Positions 23,208 to 34,222 of a stretch of 64,000 nucleotides of DNA are shown one piece after another; positions within the stretch are counted from its first letter, which is position 1, and each line of letters starts with the position of its first letter. This stretch comes from Bryopsis sp. KO-2023 (lineage: Eukaryota; Chlorophyta; Ulvophyceae; Bryopsidales; Bryopsidaceae), in the NCBI GenBank assembly GCA_030272585.1, contig BSYQ01000001.1, forward strand, positions 6,758,001 through 6,822,000. Direction: 5' to 3'. A model generated the notes under the pieces. The model did not search any database, was not told the DNA's origin, and saw only the letters and a program-made list of their open reading frames with translations. The translations under genes and the position numbers were made by a program.

Positions 23208-26200
23208 TCAAGAAGTGGTGCTGCTCCCTCCCAGGAAGCTCTCTGGGTTGACAATATTCCTTTCCAGTGCTGACATCAGGAAAGATTCCCTTTCTGAGTC
23301 AGACTTCCCGATCCATCGGCTGTACGGAATGTGGACAACCTTCCACCCCAGCTTTTTCATGAGTCTTTCCCTTATGATGCATCGACCCAGTGGCGTATGT
23401 TCGTTGGCAAAGTAGTGGTGAGGTCCATCCACTTCGATCGCCACCAGGGGAAGTTGGTCAAACTCCAGTGCAGCCTCGAGGTCGATTTGATCTGCAACAG
23501 CACCGAAAAACACAGGGGATGAAGTTTTTGGATAAAGGCAGTAAAAGTCTGGTCCCTGAGGAAAAAGCCACTATGTTTTCTCCCACTTGAGGGGAAGCAA
23601 GGGATTAGTCATGTCTTGAAACAGAGTTTTCCGTGCAACACCCCCTTAACAAAAACCCTGAAAAAACCTTCTGATCATGGGAGGTATTCCCTGCACACGA
23701 TATTCAGCAACAAAACCCCCATTTGCGGGGGGTATTCTAGTGTTTTTGGCTGCTCTTGGGGTTGAATCCTGTTGTAAAAAAATGTCGAACGAAAAAGAAA
23801 AGAAACACAACCCCCAGAATCAACTGCACTACCTTTCGGAGCGGATATCCGTGTGCTTTTCTGCACTCGCAGTTCTGTCGATCCAGCCTTCTGCGCATCC
23901 TTTCGATCAGAATCCTCCTCCGTTCCCTCTCCATCCACCAAATCTCTGACATCGTCCATCTCCATCGCATGCACCATGAAATCTTCCCTGGCTCCGCTCA
24001 CCCACTTGGCCACGCTGTTCGCAAACATCCCTTGCAAATCTTTCAACGAAGACGGCCCCTTTTTCCGACCCTCCCCTGAGGAATCGGAGCCTTGCTCATC
24101 ATTGTCCATCAGATCGACATCCATGAGGTCATGCTTGACGGATTCAACGAATTCAGCCAGAGTCTTATCGTCCTCCGCGCTGCTGGACTCGTTTTCAAAA
24201 TCCTCCTCCGCAGAATCATCGTCAAAACTCTCGGTGCTTGATCCTCCGCCCAAATCCCCATTGGGCCCCACACTGGTTTCCCCCACATCATCCCCAGTTT
24301 CAGTCTTATCGTCGAGGATAATGTAGCCTGGGGGCAGCAGGGCGATATCCACCGAAAAGAGATTTCGCTCCGTGACGTACTCACACACGGCTTTGAATCC
24401 CATGCGCCGGACGATTGCGAAAACCGATCGATGAAGAGGAGATACCGTCACTCGTTGCACTAATCCTTGCCAGGCCTCGCAGGCAGCCGCGTACTGCAGG
24501 TCTGACAGCTTCAGGCGCAAGCTCGGACACTCCATTTCAACGGCAACGCTCACCTTTTCACAACAAATAGAAGAAAAAACGATATGGAGCACTCTGCTTT
24601 TTCTTGGATTAATTTTCGAGATGTTGCTGTGCAGCAAGATTGGGCATCAATTTTTCTTTTTTTTTCCGATAAAAGGTTTTCAAAAGACTGACTAAGTTTT
24701 TGTGCACCATCTTGATCCTGCCAAAAATCGGTTCGCTAGCAAAACGTCCCCTACAGCTTGCAGACCCCAATTATAATGAAAGAAAAATACTGACAGATCC
24801 AAATCACCCAAATGTTTCTTTGTGGAACATGGGGCTTTCAGCCTCCATACATAGAACTCAAAACACAAAATGAAGCAAGAAACACCCCCACCCCCACCAC
24901 TAATTGCACCGAAATCGATAATGCTGTACTGGGGATGGTCAGATCCGAACCTGGAAAATGGTCGCCAGAGATCCGTTGTCCCATTCTTTCAAATCGATTT
25001 GGTTGATGGTCGACCACAGCGTACGGAACTCGGGCATCTCATATTTCCTCAACACAGCCATCGACCACAAGCACAACGTCGTCTTTCTCATTTCGAACTC
25101 CTGATTGACCGCCCCCAGAGCAACTTTCGCAATCCATTTATCGTACATGGGAGGTTCGATGCCTTGGTGTCCGAAACCCCAGATCCAGCATGCGATGTCG
25201 CCCGCCATCATTTCATCGAACCGACTGTCTGCGATTTTGAACAGCTCTTTCTGGAGGTCTTGGGGGAGTTTATGTTTGAGGCGAACGACCGCCATCCAGA
25301 CGAATGTCAGACATTGGACGTCGACGTCTTCGAATTTGATCACGCACTCCACTAGCTCGTTGAAAAGCTTTTCCCCAGGGTAAGACGGCATCATTGCCAA
25401 CCTACCATCAATAAAAGGCAAATTTACAATAAATTAATAAATTAATGATCGCTTCTTTTTTTTTCCAGGGAAGAAAAAGAAAAAAAAATGATTAGATATC
25501 TGAAGATATCTTGGGTACCTCTTCCAATTTCGATTTTTTTTCCTCTTAAAATGTAATTTTTCCCTGCTGCTCGCTCTCCGAAACGAAAAAAAAAACACAG
25601 GTGGATGAACACATACCTGTGCAGAATTCTGGTTGCGTAAAAGCAGTCATGGCTGTTGTGTGACGGTTTTATTGTGGAGTTGCGTAGAAGTTGGTTGGGG
25701 TAGATGTTGAGCTCACACAGCGCCCGGACCAAGCCGTTCATCTGGTGCAGAGTGAAAGCCCTCTCTCTCAACTCCAATTGCCTGCTTTGCGATCACACAG
25801 GTTGGACGTGATCAAATGGTTCATATTTCCTGGCCAATTTTATCAAAGAATAACATTATTTTATCTGGTACAAATAGTTTCATTCACACACTCCAGTAAA
25901 CTCTTTCGGATTCTTTTTTTTCTCCGATTCTGAAACCAGGGATACAAAATGGTCAGACACAAGCACTTGACCTGTTTTTTTTTTCTCTTTCTTTTTTTTC
26001 AGTCCAGTGTGGTGTTACCCCCCCCTCCACTCCCCCCCCCCAAAAAAAAAAAGAAAAAAAAAGAAAATAATGAGATATCTACACACTCCAAGATCAAAAT
26101 GATAGTTTGGGTTGGAGAGAGAGAGAGAGCTGATTGGTTCGTACCTGTGTACGAGGGTCAAAATGGGCTCAATGGCAACCCCCTTCGGCAAACCCCTCTG

Positions 26201-27947
26201 GGCAAGCGTTTGCAAAAGCAACACCAGATCAAAGGTGTCCAGCTGGTCGATGATTCTCAAGATCCTTCTGGATAACTTATCATAGGCTGCTGCTCCGCTC
26301 GTGTTTTGCGGCGCCAAGTGGGAGAGGCAAGCCAATTGCTGGAAACCAGAAAAAAAAGAAGAAATCGATCAGGAAAAACAAAAAGAGGATGGAAACTTGA
26401 CCCCGCCCTCCCTCCCCCCCCCCAAAAAAAAAGGATCCTGCAAAAGATTGGGACGTCGGGTTTACTCACCGACACCATCAGAAAAGCTGGCAGCTTCCTG
26501 CTGGACTTCTGTATGATTTGTATGAGATACTCGTACGATGGATGCTTGACCACTTTCATGACTAAATTCATGTCGGCTTGAATGCAGTAGGAGAGCCCGT
26601 TCGTCGCAATAAGGGCTGTCGAAGAGCACATGTGCTCCGTGTCTGCCACGATTTTCAAGATCTCCTGGGCAACCTGGGATGCTCGCTCTCTGACACTCTT
26701 TATCATCGCTTGGCTCTTCAGTCCAGAATGCTGCGTAAGGGAAAAAAAAACATGCCAGCAGATAAGTTTTTTCGATAAGATGCATAATTTCTTCATGCCA
26801 CGTTGCAACAAACGAAGTGACTTGATCATCTGGGATGGAAAATAAAACTTGAAAATACTGGCCAGTACATTATTCGTTATTTGAACAAAAAAAAATTGAA
26901 ACTGCTAATCTTTTTGAGCAAGTGGGTTCGAAACAATCGGCTGCACTCTATCTTCTAAACAATTCATCATCAATCTCTGAAAGGAAAAAAAAATAATAAC
27001 AAAAAACTACAAAAAAAAACCTGGTTATTTCCACGTCTCCACCCTTACGCATGATTGCCGAATAGATCTGGCCTCGTTCCTGAACTGAACGATCCGTGGA
27101 GGGGCATTCTCCCATTGATTGAACACCAAATTGTGGATGCATTTCCTGTACGAGAAATCGATCTCCGTGTCATCCTTCCGCCTGATCATGAAACACTTTT
27201 GATCGTAGTCAGGATGCACCCCCGCAAAAATATGATCCACCCCAGCTCCGATCTTTTCCCGAGCATCCTTGTGGCCCAGCGACAGCAAATCCAGAATCAT
27301 CTCCTGTTCTTGCTTTTGGACACGGGTCCCCGCCATCGTCCTGGCCAGTATCGCTCCATAATATTGATACAGCTCATCCAGGTGATAAAACTTTTTTTGC
27401 CCCACCACCAGCCCCTCGTTCGGAGGCCATTGCCCCTTCCTCAGATATTTCCGCCGGCTTCCCTGATCGGCGTTTCTGGTCGGAACTGGCGGGCTGCTCT
27501 GTACGATTTCCTCCGCTTCTTCTTCCCCATAGATTTCTCGAGCACGTGTCAGGGAAGGTTTTGTTATGAGAGAAGGGGATTGATTGTCGCTGCTCGACAC
27601 TGCGTTCAGCGCATGAGATCTGCTGACAGAAGCTTCCCCATGCGACAGCACCCTTCCTAAATGTGCATTCGGCTGCCAAGCACTTCTGGAATCGGCCAGA
27701 TTACACCTTGGGAGGCCCATTCGGATGGATTTTGCATCTCGGCCCCCCACACCTAACAAGTGAATACAATTGGAACAAGTGGATACCCAGAGATTATGGT
27801 GATTTTGTTCACACCAGTTGCCACTTGGCCTGGTGGAAAAGAGTGTAGAGAAAAAAATATATATGGTTTTTTCCAGCAACGAAAACTGCCAGGATGCACC
27901 TTACCTTCAGAAGTTTTGTTGTGTGAGAAAGATAGGAGCTTGGACAT
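23208..27947 (-). CDS. RAP-domain protein, probable organellar RNA-binding factor
   Basis: The last exon (stop 23208-23210) encodes a textbook RAP domain: LVAIEVDGPHHYFANE, then PLGRCIIRERLMKKLGWKVV and HIPYSRW. RAP proteins (FASTK, OPR and related families) bind RNA in mitochondria or chloroplasts and act in transcript processing, stability or translation. The upstream exons supply helical repeats typical of this class: FRTLWSTINQIDLKEWDNG at about 25000, GDIACWIWGFGHQGIEPP at about 25180, VRALCELNIYPNQLL at about 25700, LLLQTLAQRGLPKGV at about 26200, and more at about 26500-26700. An acidic Ser/Asp-rich linker (23850-24320) separates the repeats from the RAP domain. The start MSKLLSFSHNKTSEG (27947) is followed by a basic N-terminal region that could include an organelle-targeting signal. 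Several exon borders are approximate. Confidence 0.75.
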
Positions 27948-28228
27948 AGCAAACGCCGGTCGCTTTTCAGAAGCGAGAAGGTAGGCTGTCGACTCGGATC
28001 CCCCAGCGATCAACGGGCACCATACAAACGAGAGCGTTCTATATGATACGATATGGGTCCCCTTTCCTGTTCGTTTTGCGCTGCCTCCAGCGAACTCGTG
28101 AGGTTGCTATCAAAATAGACGGCTTCCGTACGCCACAGTACGATTACGTAAGGTAGTTGATCACGTAATCACTCCCAGTTTTAAGTTTCTGGCGTTGGGC
28201 TCAGCAGACCGTGAGGGGCAGAAGCGGG
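27948..28228. promoter_or_regulatory. Shared bidirectional promoter region with an ACGT inverted repeat
   Basis: 281 bp lie between divergent starts. GATTACGT at 28142-28149 and ACGTAATC at 28163-28170 form an 8-bp inverted repeat with a 13-bp spacer. The left arm itself contains the palindrome TTACGTAA. This suggests a dimeric bZIP-type binding site, inferred only. Confidence 0.5.
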
Positions 28229-29413
28229 ATGGAGGCTTATCGCGTCGAAGCCGCTGGTTTCTTGGAAAAGCTTGAACGCAGAGATTGGAAGGCTGCTGTG
28301 GATCAATTCAATGCCGTCGACGCGCGTGCGAAAACCAATGCAAGGGCCTTCGAACACGGGAAGAACGCTTTCGCGATGGGAAGGACGATGTTGGAGCTGT
28401 CTCTCAACCCGTCGGGCGCTCGGCCACCGTCGACGACAGGAAAAGCGTTAAAGACTGCTGCAGCGCTCAGAAAGAAACACAATCCTCGACTGGACGAATT
28501 GGGAGCGCTGTTGTGCGAGAAGAATTTGGGTTTGCTGGAGGAAGTTTTGGGACGTCAAGAATCGAATGAGCGAATCCATGCTCCGTCTTTGAAAGAGATT
28601 CTCGCTCAGATCGAAACGAACAAAAACTTGATTCGGGCACAAGATGCAGAGAACGATGGAGACGCGAACGAATATTTGTTCTGCAGCGACGAGGCTTGCG
28701 ATAACTCCCAGGTCAGCCAGGAGCTCGAAACGGAAAGAGCTCTCTTGCAGCGTCATCAGAATTCTGTGGACAGCGAGAGTGCCGCCCGTTTAAAAAGCCA
28801 TGCACGCCTCGTCGAGCTGAGGGCTTCTCTGAATCGCATGGGGCGCTGCGTGGAGGTGGTGGAACTGCGACACAACCGTCTGGAAGTAAATATTCGGACC
28901 GTTGTGGACGCCAACGCCAGGTCCAGCCCCCCACTGATGCAAGAATACACCCACACCCTCACAGTGGGTCTGACAGGGCATTCGACGACTCCCGTTCAAG
29001 CATCCCTCGTCCCGCAAGACTTTGATGTCTCGTGGATTCTGCAGAACAAGGCTTCGAACGGGAAGGCGGTTTTCTCGATAGTCGAGCAGGTGGTGGAAAC
29101 CCTGTCTTACAAAATGGAGAGGAAGTCTGCGTTGGACGGCGTGGCGCGGGGGTGTCCTGTTCGGGAAATTGGCGCGAGGGGGACCGAGTTCAGAGTGGTT
29201 CTGTCGAATGGGGTGGAGGTCGAGATCGAAATTCCGCAATCATGGCCTTGGAATTCGAAGGCGGAATTAAGGGTGCTCGCTGCTCAACACCCCAGCTTGC
29301 GCGTGGAGATGGATGCGCTCATCGAGGAATTCAACGGGAAATTTTTGGTTAGATCTGGGTTGAGGGAGTTTTTGGGAGGGTTTGCTCAAATGGTGTCTGA
29401 AGACAAGGCCTGA
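28229..29413 (+). CDS. Intronless gene, unknown 394-aa protein with coiled coil and possible RWD-like C-terminus
   Basis: A single uninterrupted frame from ATG 28229 to TGA 29413, unlike nearly all its neighbours. The N-terminal half is helical (KLERRDWKAAVDQFNAVDAR; LDELGALLCEKNLGLLEEVL). The middle (residues about 170-220) is coiled coil (SQELETERALLQRHQN; LRASLNRMGRCVEVVELRHN). The C-terminal third (FRVVLSNGVEVEIEIPQSWP, then LRVEMDALIEEFNGKFL) has the alternating strand-then-helix pattern of an RWD-like fold, as in several kinetochore subunits. This fold call is speculative. I recognise no family. It is head-to-head with the RAP gene, and its 3' flank turns G-rich immediately after the stop. 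Confidence 0.65.
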   Translation: MEAYRVEAAGFLEKLERRDWKAAVDQFNAVDARAKTNARAFEHGKNAFAMGRTMLELSLNPSGARPPSTTGKALKTAAALRKKHNPRLDELGALLCEKNLGLLEEVLGRQESNERIHAPSLKEILAQIETNKNLIRAQDAENDGDANEYLFCSDEACDNSQVSQELETERALLQRHQNSVDSESAARLKSHARLVELRASLNRMGRCVEVVELRHNRLEVNIRTVVDANARSSPPLMQEYTHTLTVGLTGHSTTPVQASLVPQDFDVSWILQNKASNGKAVFSIVEQVVETLSYKMERKSALDGVARGCPVREIGARGTEFRVVLSNGVEVEIEIPQSWPWNSKAELRVLAAQHPSLRVEMDALIEEFNGKFLVRSGLREFLGGFAQMVSEDKA

Positions 29414-30955
29414 ATTGGGGGGGACTTGGGAAAAAAGGTGAAAAAAACACAAATAGATCTTTTGTTTTGTTTGGGGGAGGGGGGATGTGAAGGGGGTGGT
29501 TCTTTAGGGGGGATGACGTGAAAGGAGTTCTTTTTCGAATATATATATATATAATCGTGGTTTCTTATCTTTCATGGTGCTGCACGTAGTTTTCATTTTC
29601 ATTTTGGATCGACTTCAATAACCTTCCAAAGATTTTTCAGAATTCTGCTGGGTGGGGACGAAAAGTAAGTGCCACACTGTGCGTGTCGCAATCAATTCTT
29701 TACAACGTTTTTTTTTCCCTTTCGAATACAAAAAGCCTCGACGATCGATACCTCCCACCGACAGCACCCACACAATGCCGTCCCTTCTCCAGAAAGCACC
29801 ATCCCAGGAAACGTAAAATCGCCACAGAAGAGATGGAAAAAAAAAACAGTTGCGTTCGTTCTGAAAACAATGAAATCAAATAACCTGCTGTCTAGAAAAC
29901 CCCCACCCCAAAACCTCGCTCAAAATTTCCCCCTTTCACAGAGATGCGAAGTATAACCAAAAAGACCCCCGCTCGCCAAAAATTTTCAAAACGGCGTGTT
30001 TTTTTTTTTCTCTTTTTCAACCTTTTCTCTGTCTTTTTTCTTTTTTGGCACTTGTTCTTTGCTTTTTTTTTTCTTTTTTGGTTTTTGCCTATGTCCTCTG
30101 TTGCTGAATTCTGCAACAGCACGATTCCAGTGACAGTCGTATTGAAATCTCCTTAACACAACTAGCGAATTCTCGGTCGGCGTACATTTCTATATATAGA
30201 GTTACCTTCCCTTTCCCCGCCCCCCCTCTTTGTATTTGATTCCAAAACAAAAATAACACTATAAAACCCCGTAAAAAAGATTGATGCATGTGGAAGCACA
30301 CATACTAAGCATTTTCTTTTCGTCTTTTTTATATTATTGGGGAAAAAAAAAAAACAACCTTAGAAAAGTGATTTTTTTCGGGGGCACTTCATTCCTTCAA
30401 ATTTTTTGTTTTCAATTTTTTTTTTGGTTCTTTTTTTTTTCTCTCTATTTTCTTTTTCTTTAAAACAATCCATTTCTGCAACTTTTTTTTTTCTTTTTTT
30501 AATACTTTTAAATTAACCCTCCACCCCCAACCCCCCCGTTTTTATAAAATAAACCTACCAAAACTACAAGCACATCGATAAGACCTTTTGAATTTTTTTT
30601 TTTCAGCAGCATGCCTCTTTGTTTTTCTTTCCATCCACAATTTTTTCCCTCTTGAAAAAAAATAGAGGAAAAAATAAAGCAAAACAGAAAAAAAAAGTGC
30701 AATTAAGAGAAACACCATCAAATCCACGCATATCAAAATGGGGGCATGTGTTCGGTATTATTATTTCTTCTTTTTTTTCTCATGCATAGCCCCCCCTTCC
30801 CCCCCCCCCCTTTTGTGCTTGGCTCCACAATCCGAGAATGATATATGTTTTTTTCTTTTTTTTGGCAATCCCTCCCCAACATATATTCGCGATCGCATCA
30901 ACACACACACACACGTCGAGCCAAATCAATTCAACAATACGATTTCATATATATT

Positions 30956-30981
30956 GTATATATATATATATATATATATAT
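30956..30981. repeat. (TA)n microsatellite
   Basis: About 13 TA units, inside the low-complexity spacer. Confidence 0.95.
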
Positions 30982-31230
30982 GATTGCTCCCCTCCCCTTT
31001 TCCCATTTCAAACCCATTGTGAAGCAGATAAAAACCCTTCTCTAAAAAGTCACTACACACACACGAATAATCCGCCAATAATTTTTCCCACCCACCCAAC
31101 CCCCCCCCCCCCCACCACAAGCAATACCAAACACTCGAATTCTCACACCCTGTTTCGAGCGATGGAGCCGAACAGACAATAACACGAGAAGAATAAAGGG
31201 AGGCTACCCAGCGGCTGATATCTGGGCCCC

Positions 31231-31270
31231 CGTGTGTGTGTGTGGTGGAGACACTCACACACACACACCA
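31231..31270. repeat. GT/CA inverted microsatellite (hairpin)
   Basis: A GTGTGTGTGTGTGG run at 31232-31245 is followed, after a spacer of about 10 bp, by a run of CA repeats ending at 31270. The two arms are complementary and can fold into a stem of about 12 bp. Confidence 0.85.
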
Positions 31271-32821
31271 AAAAAAAAAAATCCCTGAACCCTTCAACAA
31301 TGAGATATATAGGGACGATGATGCTCCTCCCTGTGTAGGTAGGGTAAAGGGAAGCCAGAGAAAACCCCCAAAACAACTGAAGGAAAAGCAATCCAAAAAC
31401 CTGAGAATATGACCTTTTCCCTCCCATCTCCTCTTTTTTTTTTTTGCTTGCAGTCTGGCACCCCCCCCAAAAAGGACTCGTTCTCTTCAAAGCCCTTCGT
31501 GTTTTTTCCCCCCTCAGCATTTAGTCTGTTTGGCGAACCCCAATTTTTTAACCCCCCCCCCCTCTCAATTGACCCTGACACTTTACACTTTTACCCCTTT
31601 TTGTGTTTTTCGCTTTTCCCGTTACCTGAAATTCAGTCCGGCAGGGAAAAGGCGAAAAACTTCCCATAAGTAAAAATATAAAGCAAAAAAAAGCCGAATA
31701 AAAAACAAAATAAAACCATTCGGCTGACCATCGTCCTTGTTCTTTTTTTTTTCTTCCTTGACTTTTTTTCAAAAGCCTTCATGCTTCCTTTTTTATGCTT
31801 TTTTTTTTGTTTTTTTTTGTTTTAATTTTTTTTTGCTTCGATTTTAAAAAGGTTGAAAACAACCCCACACCAATGATGTAAATTAATTTTTTTCTTCTGT
31901 TTTGTCCCCCTTCATTTTTCTTCTTTTAAAACCCATTTTAAAATTTCCCTCACCTTCGAAAGGTGAACCTATTTCTAAGTTCTTCGTCATACTTTTTTTT
32001 CTTTTTCCTTCTTTTTTCCCCCCTCCTCCCAAATTCTTTTTTTTTTTCTTTTCTTCCATAAAATTCTTTTCTTTCTTTTTTTCACAACATGTATTGACGA
32101 AGAACAAAAAGACTCTGATGACCCTTGAATCCCAATCAAACCTCCAAACTCCCCACATGGTCGTGTATGTGTTATATTTTTTCTCTCACTCTTTTTTTTT
32201 TTTTTTGGTTTCTTTTTTCTTCTTCCCCCTCAGAAATGAGGAGAAAAGAAAAAAAAAAACGAAAAAGTTATCCACCAAAAAAAAAAAGGAAAAAAAGAAA
32301 AAAAAAGAGCCTCAAAATGCAATTAACGTCACCCTTCCACACCAGACTGCCCCTTCCCCACTTACCATAAAATTCCAGTCTAAAATGATGTGATGCACGC
32401 CGGCACTGATTTCTCTTCATGTTTTTTTTTTCTTTTTTCTTTTTTTCTTAAAGCATTTTTTTTGTTTTTGTTCTCTCTGTATGTATATATATATATCTTA
32501 TTGAGGGAAAAAAACAACCAAAAAAAAAAGAAACACAACGAATACATCCACAAACGGTATTTCTTTTCACCCCCCCCTCCTCCTCCCCCCAAATCCTTTT
32601 TTCTTTTTCCTTTTTTCCCACTGAGAACAAATTGGAAATCGTCACGCTATAACAATATCAAAAAAAAAAAAAACAGCCCCTTCCTTCCGCAACCCCCTCC
32701 CTGAGAAAAAGCGAAGGCGTCCGCTTCCCTCCCCCCAGAAATAAGCAAAAACCGGAAAACGCCTTCTTTTCGGAAAGAAGTAGGGGACTGTAGGCAAATC
32801 GTGTGCATTCACACATCTGAT

Positions 32822-34222
32822 TCATGCAGAATAAACACCTCCATATCTGTTCAGGATGGGGGTTTTCTTTGGCCTTTGTCCGATTTCGGTGTAACCATCA
32901 AAGTAGCCAGTTTCAGTCAACACTGCCGTTCGCATTCTTAGCGACGAGAGTCCTCTTGGACGGCAAGTGTGTGAAATCTGCCCAAAACGAACAAAACCAG
33001 CAAAAAAAAACACACAAACAAATATTTGACGATGCTGCTTTGTAAAACATAGACGCAATGCATTCCCCCAAAAAAAACCAACCCCACCCCCCTCCAAAAA
33101 AAAAAATGAAAAAAAAATCCATATACATACCACTTCTCCAAAAGAAATCGGCACTTGCGAAATATTATCGCTCCATTTTGTCGTCGATGGGGTCAACAAG
33201 CCAATCCAATTCCAGAGGTTTTTTTTTTAACATTCCATCAGCACATGTGAAAAACGAAATTGTCCATAAACATAATCACCGGTCGGAAGAAAAAAAAATT
33301 CCCTATGTGCCTCGCAAAAAATTTTCGGCAACATTAACAAAAAAAAATAGTGCAGTGGAGAAAAAAAGACCACACAATAATTTATCGAATGGAAAAAAAA
33401 GGGGCCGTTCAGCTCACCTGCAAGGGGTCCTTATTCATCCTTGCCAGGAAGATATGGGGCGGCACAAAGGCCTCCTCATCCAAAGGGTCCTTCTGGTGCG
33501 TTTCCACGGGCTGGAGCATGTTTGGCCGGGGAATGGGCACAGGCAATGAACTTTTTACAGAAGCCCGTCGCTTCCACTCGTCCGAAGCCAACCCCTGGGA
33601 CAGGCTACTGACAACCCTGGCATTATTCACATCAAAACCAATTGGTTCCTTTTCTGAGTGAGCCTTGAAGAGGGGGTGAATAAAGGGTTCTGTCCATAGG
33701 GGTTCAAGGGAGGCCTTCCCACAACTTAAGGAATGGTTGGCAGCCTTATCCTGAAGACGTACACGTCTATTCGCTGGTAATTTCTTTAACTGGGTTTGGA
33801 CGGAGTTTCTGTTTCAGGGCTTTTGCTGAGCTGGGAGGGGAAACTGCTCACCCGCGTCTGGCAGGCGGGATTCCCACGGGGTCAGAACGCTTCAAGTCCG
33901 CTTGGACACTCGACAACCCGAAGCCTCCCAGAGTCGCGTGGCTTCGCGGCAATTGCTCGTCGAATCTAGCACCAATTAACACGTCGTCATCGACGTTAAG
34001 AAAATCCGCAGAGCCCTCCTTCACGTCGGTTGCGTCTTCCTCCAGCCCGCACGGCTCGAACATAAACAAGTCTTGCTCCTGCAGGCGGTTCACGCTGACG
34101 TCGTCTCCTAAGGTTTCCTCCGACGGTACAGAAAAACCCGGCAATGCGTTGCGTTGCATCGGTCGGGGTTTCGACGCAGGAGGCTTGGCCACCAATCCAA
34201 CCCTGTAGTCAGACGGGGCCAT
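32822..34222 (-). CDS. S40/senescence-regulator-like (DUF584) protein
   Basis: The exons run from ATG 34222 (MAPSDYRVGLVAKPPASKPR) to the TGA at 32822. The N-terminal half is low-complexity and acidic (DVKEGSADFLNVDDDVLIG). The third quarter reads EEAFVPPHIFLARMNKDPLQ (about 33420-33480). The last exon encodes CRPRGLSSLRMRTAVLTETG followed by YFDG. This pairs a 'VPPHe.lAR' motif with an 'LKGRDLs.vRnAVlrkTGFLd'-like motif. In plant S40 proteins these two motifs occur together at the C-terminus. Plant S40 proteins are small nuclear factors induced in senescence and stress. The second motif is diverged and needs a 1-2 residue gap. Exon joins (RRG-RVRLQDKAANHS; DPLQ to the 33130-33175 exon) were made by phase and are probable, not certain. 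Confidence 0.45.

Larger units (their letters stand above)
29414..32821. repeat. 3.4-kb low-complexity convergent spacer (homopolymer and microsatellite rich)
   Basis: Between two convergent genes. The first 150 bp are G-rich on the plus strand. From about 29700 onward the plus strand is dominated by T, C and A homopolymer runs of 8-18 bases, so it is purine-rich on the minus strand, the coding strand of the next gene. It includes TA and CA/GT microsatellites. All open frames here are homopolymer-driven (Phe/Ser/Pro or Lys/Glu strings) and are not genes. Confidence 0.75.

Noticed and set aside
26930..26960. GGGTTCGAAAC sequence resembling a tRNA T-loop
   Set aside because: No acceptor or anticodon stem could be found around it.
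29700..32800. Many open frames of 60-160 codons in the convergent spacer
   Set aside because: They consist of Phe/Ser/Pro or Lys/Glu strings driven by homopolymer runs, with no domains and no consistent strand or splicing.
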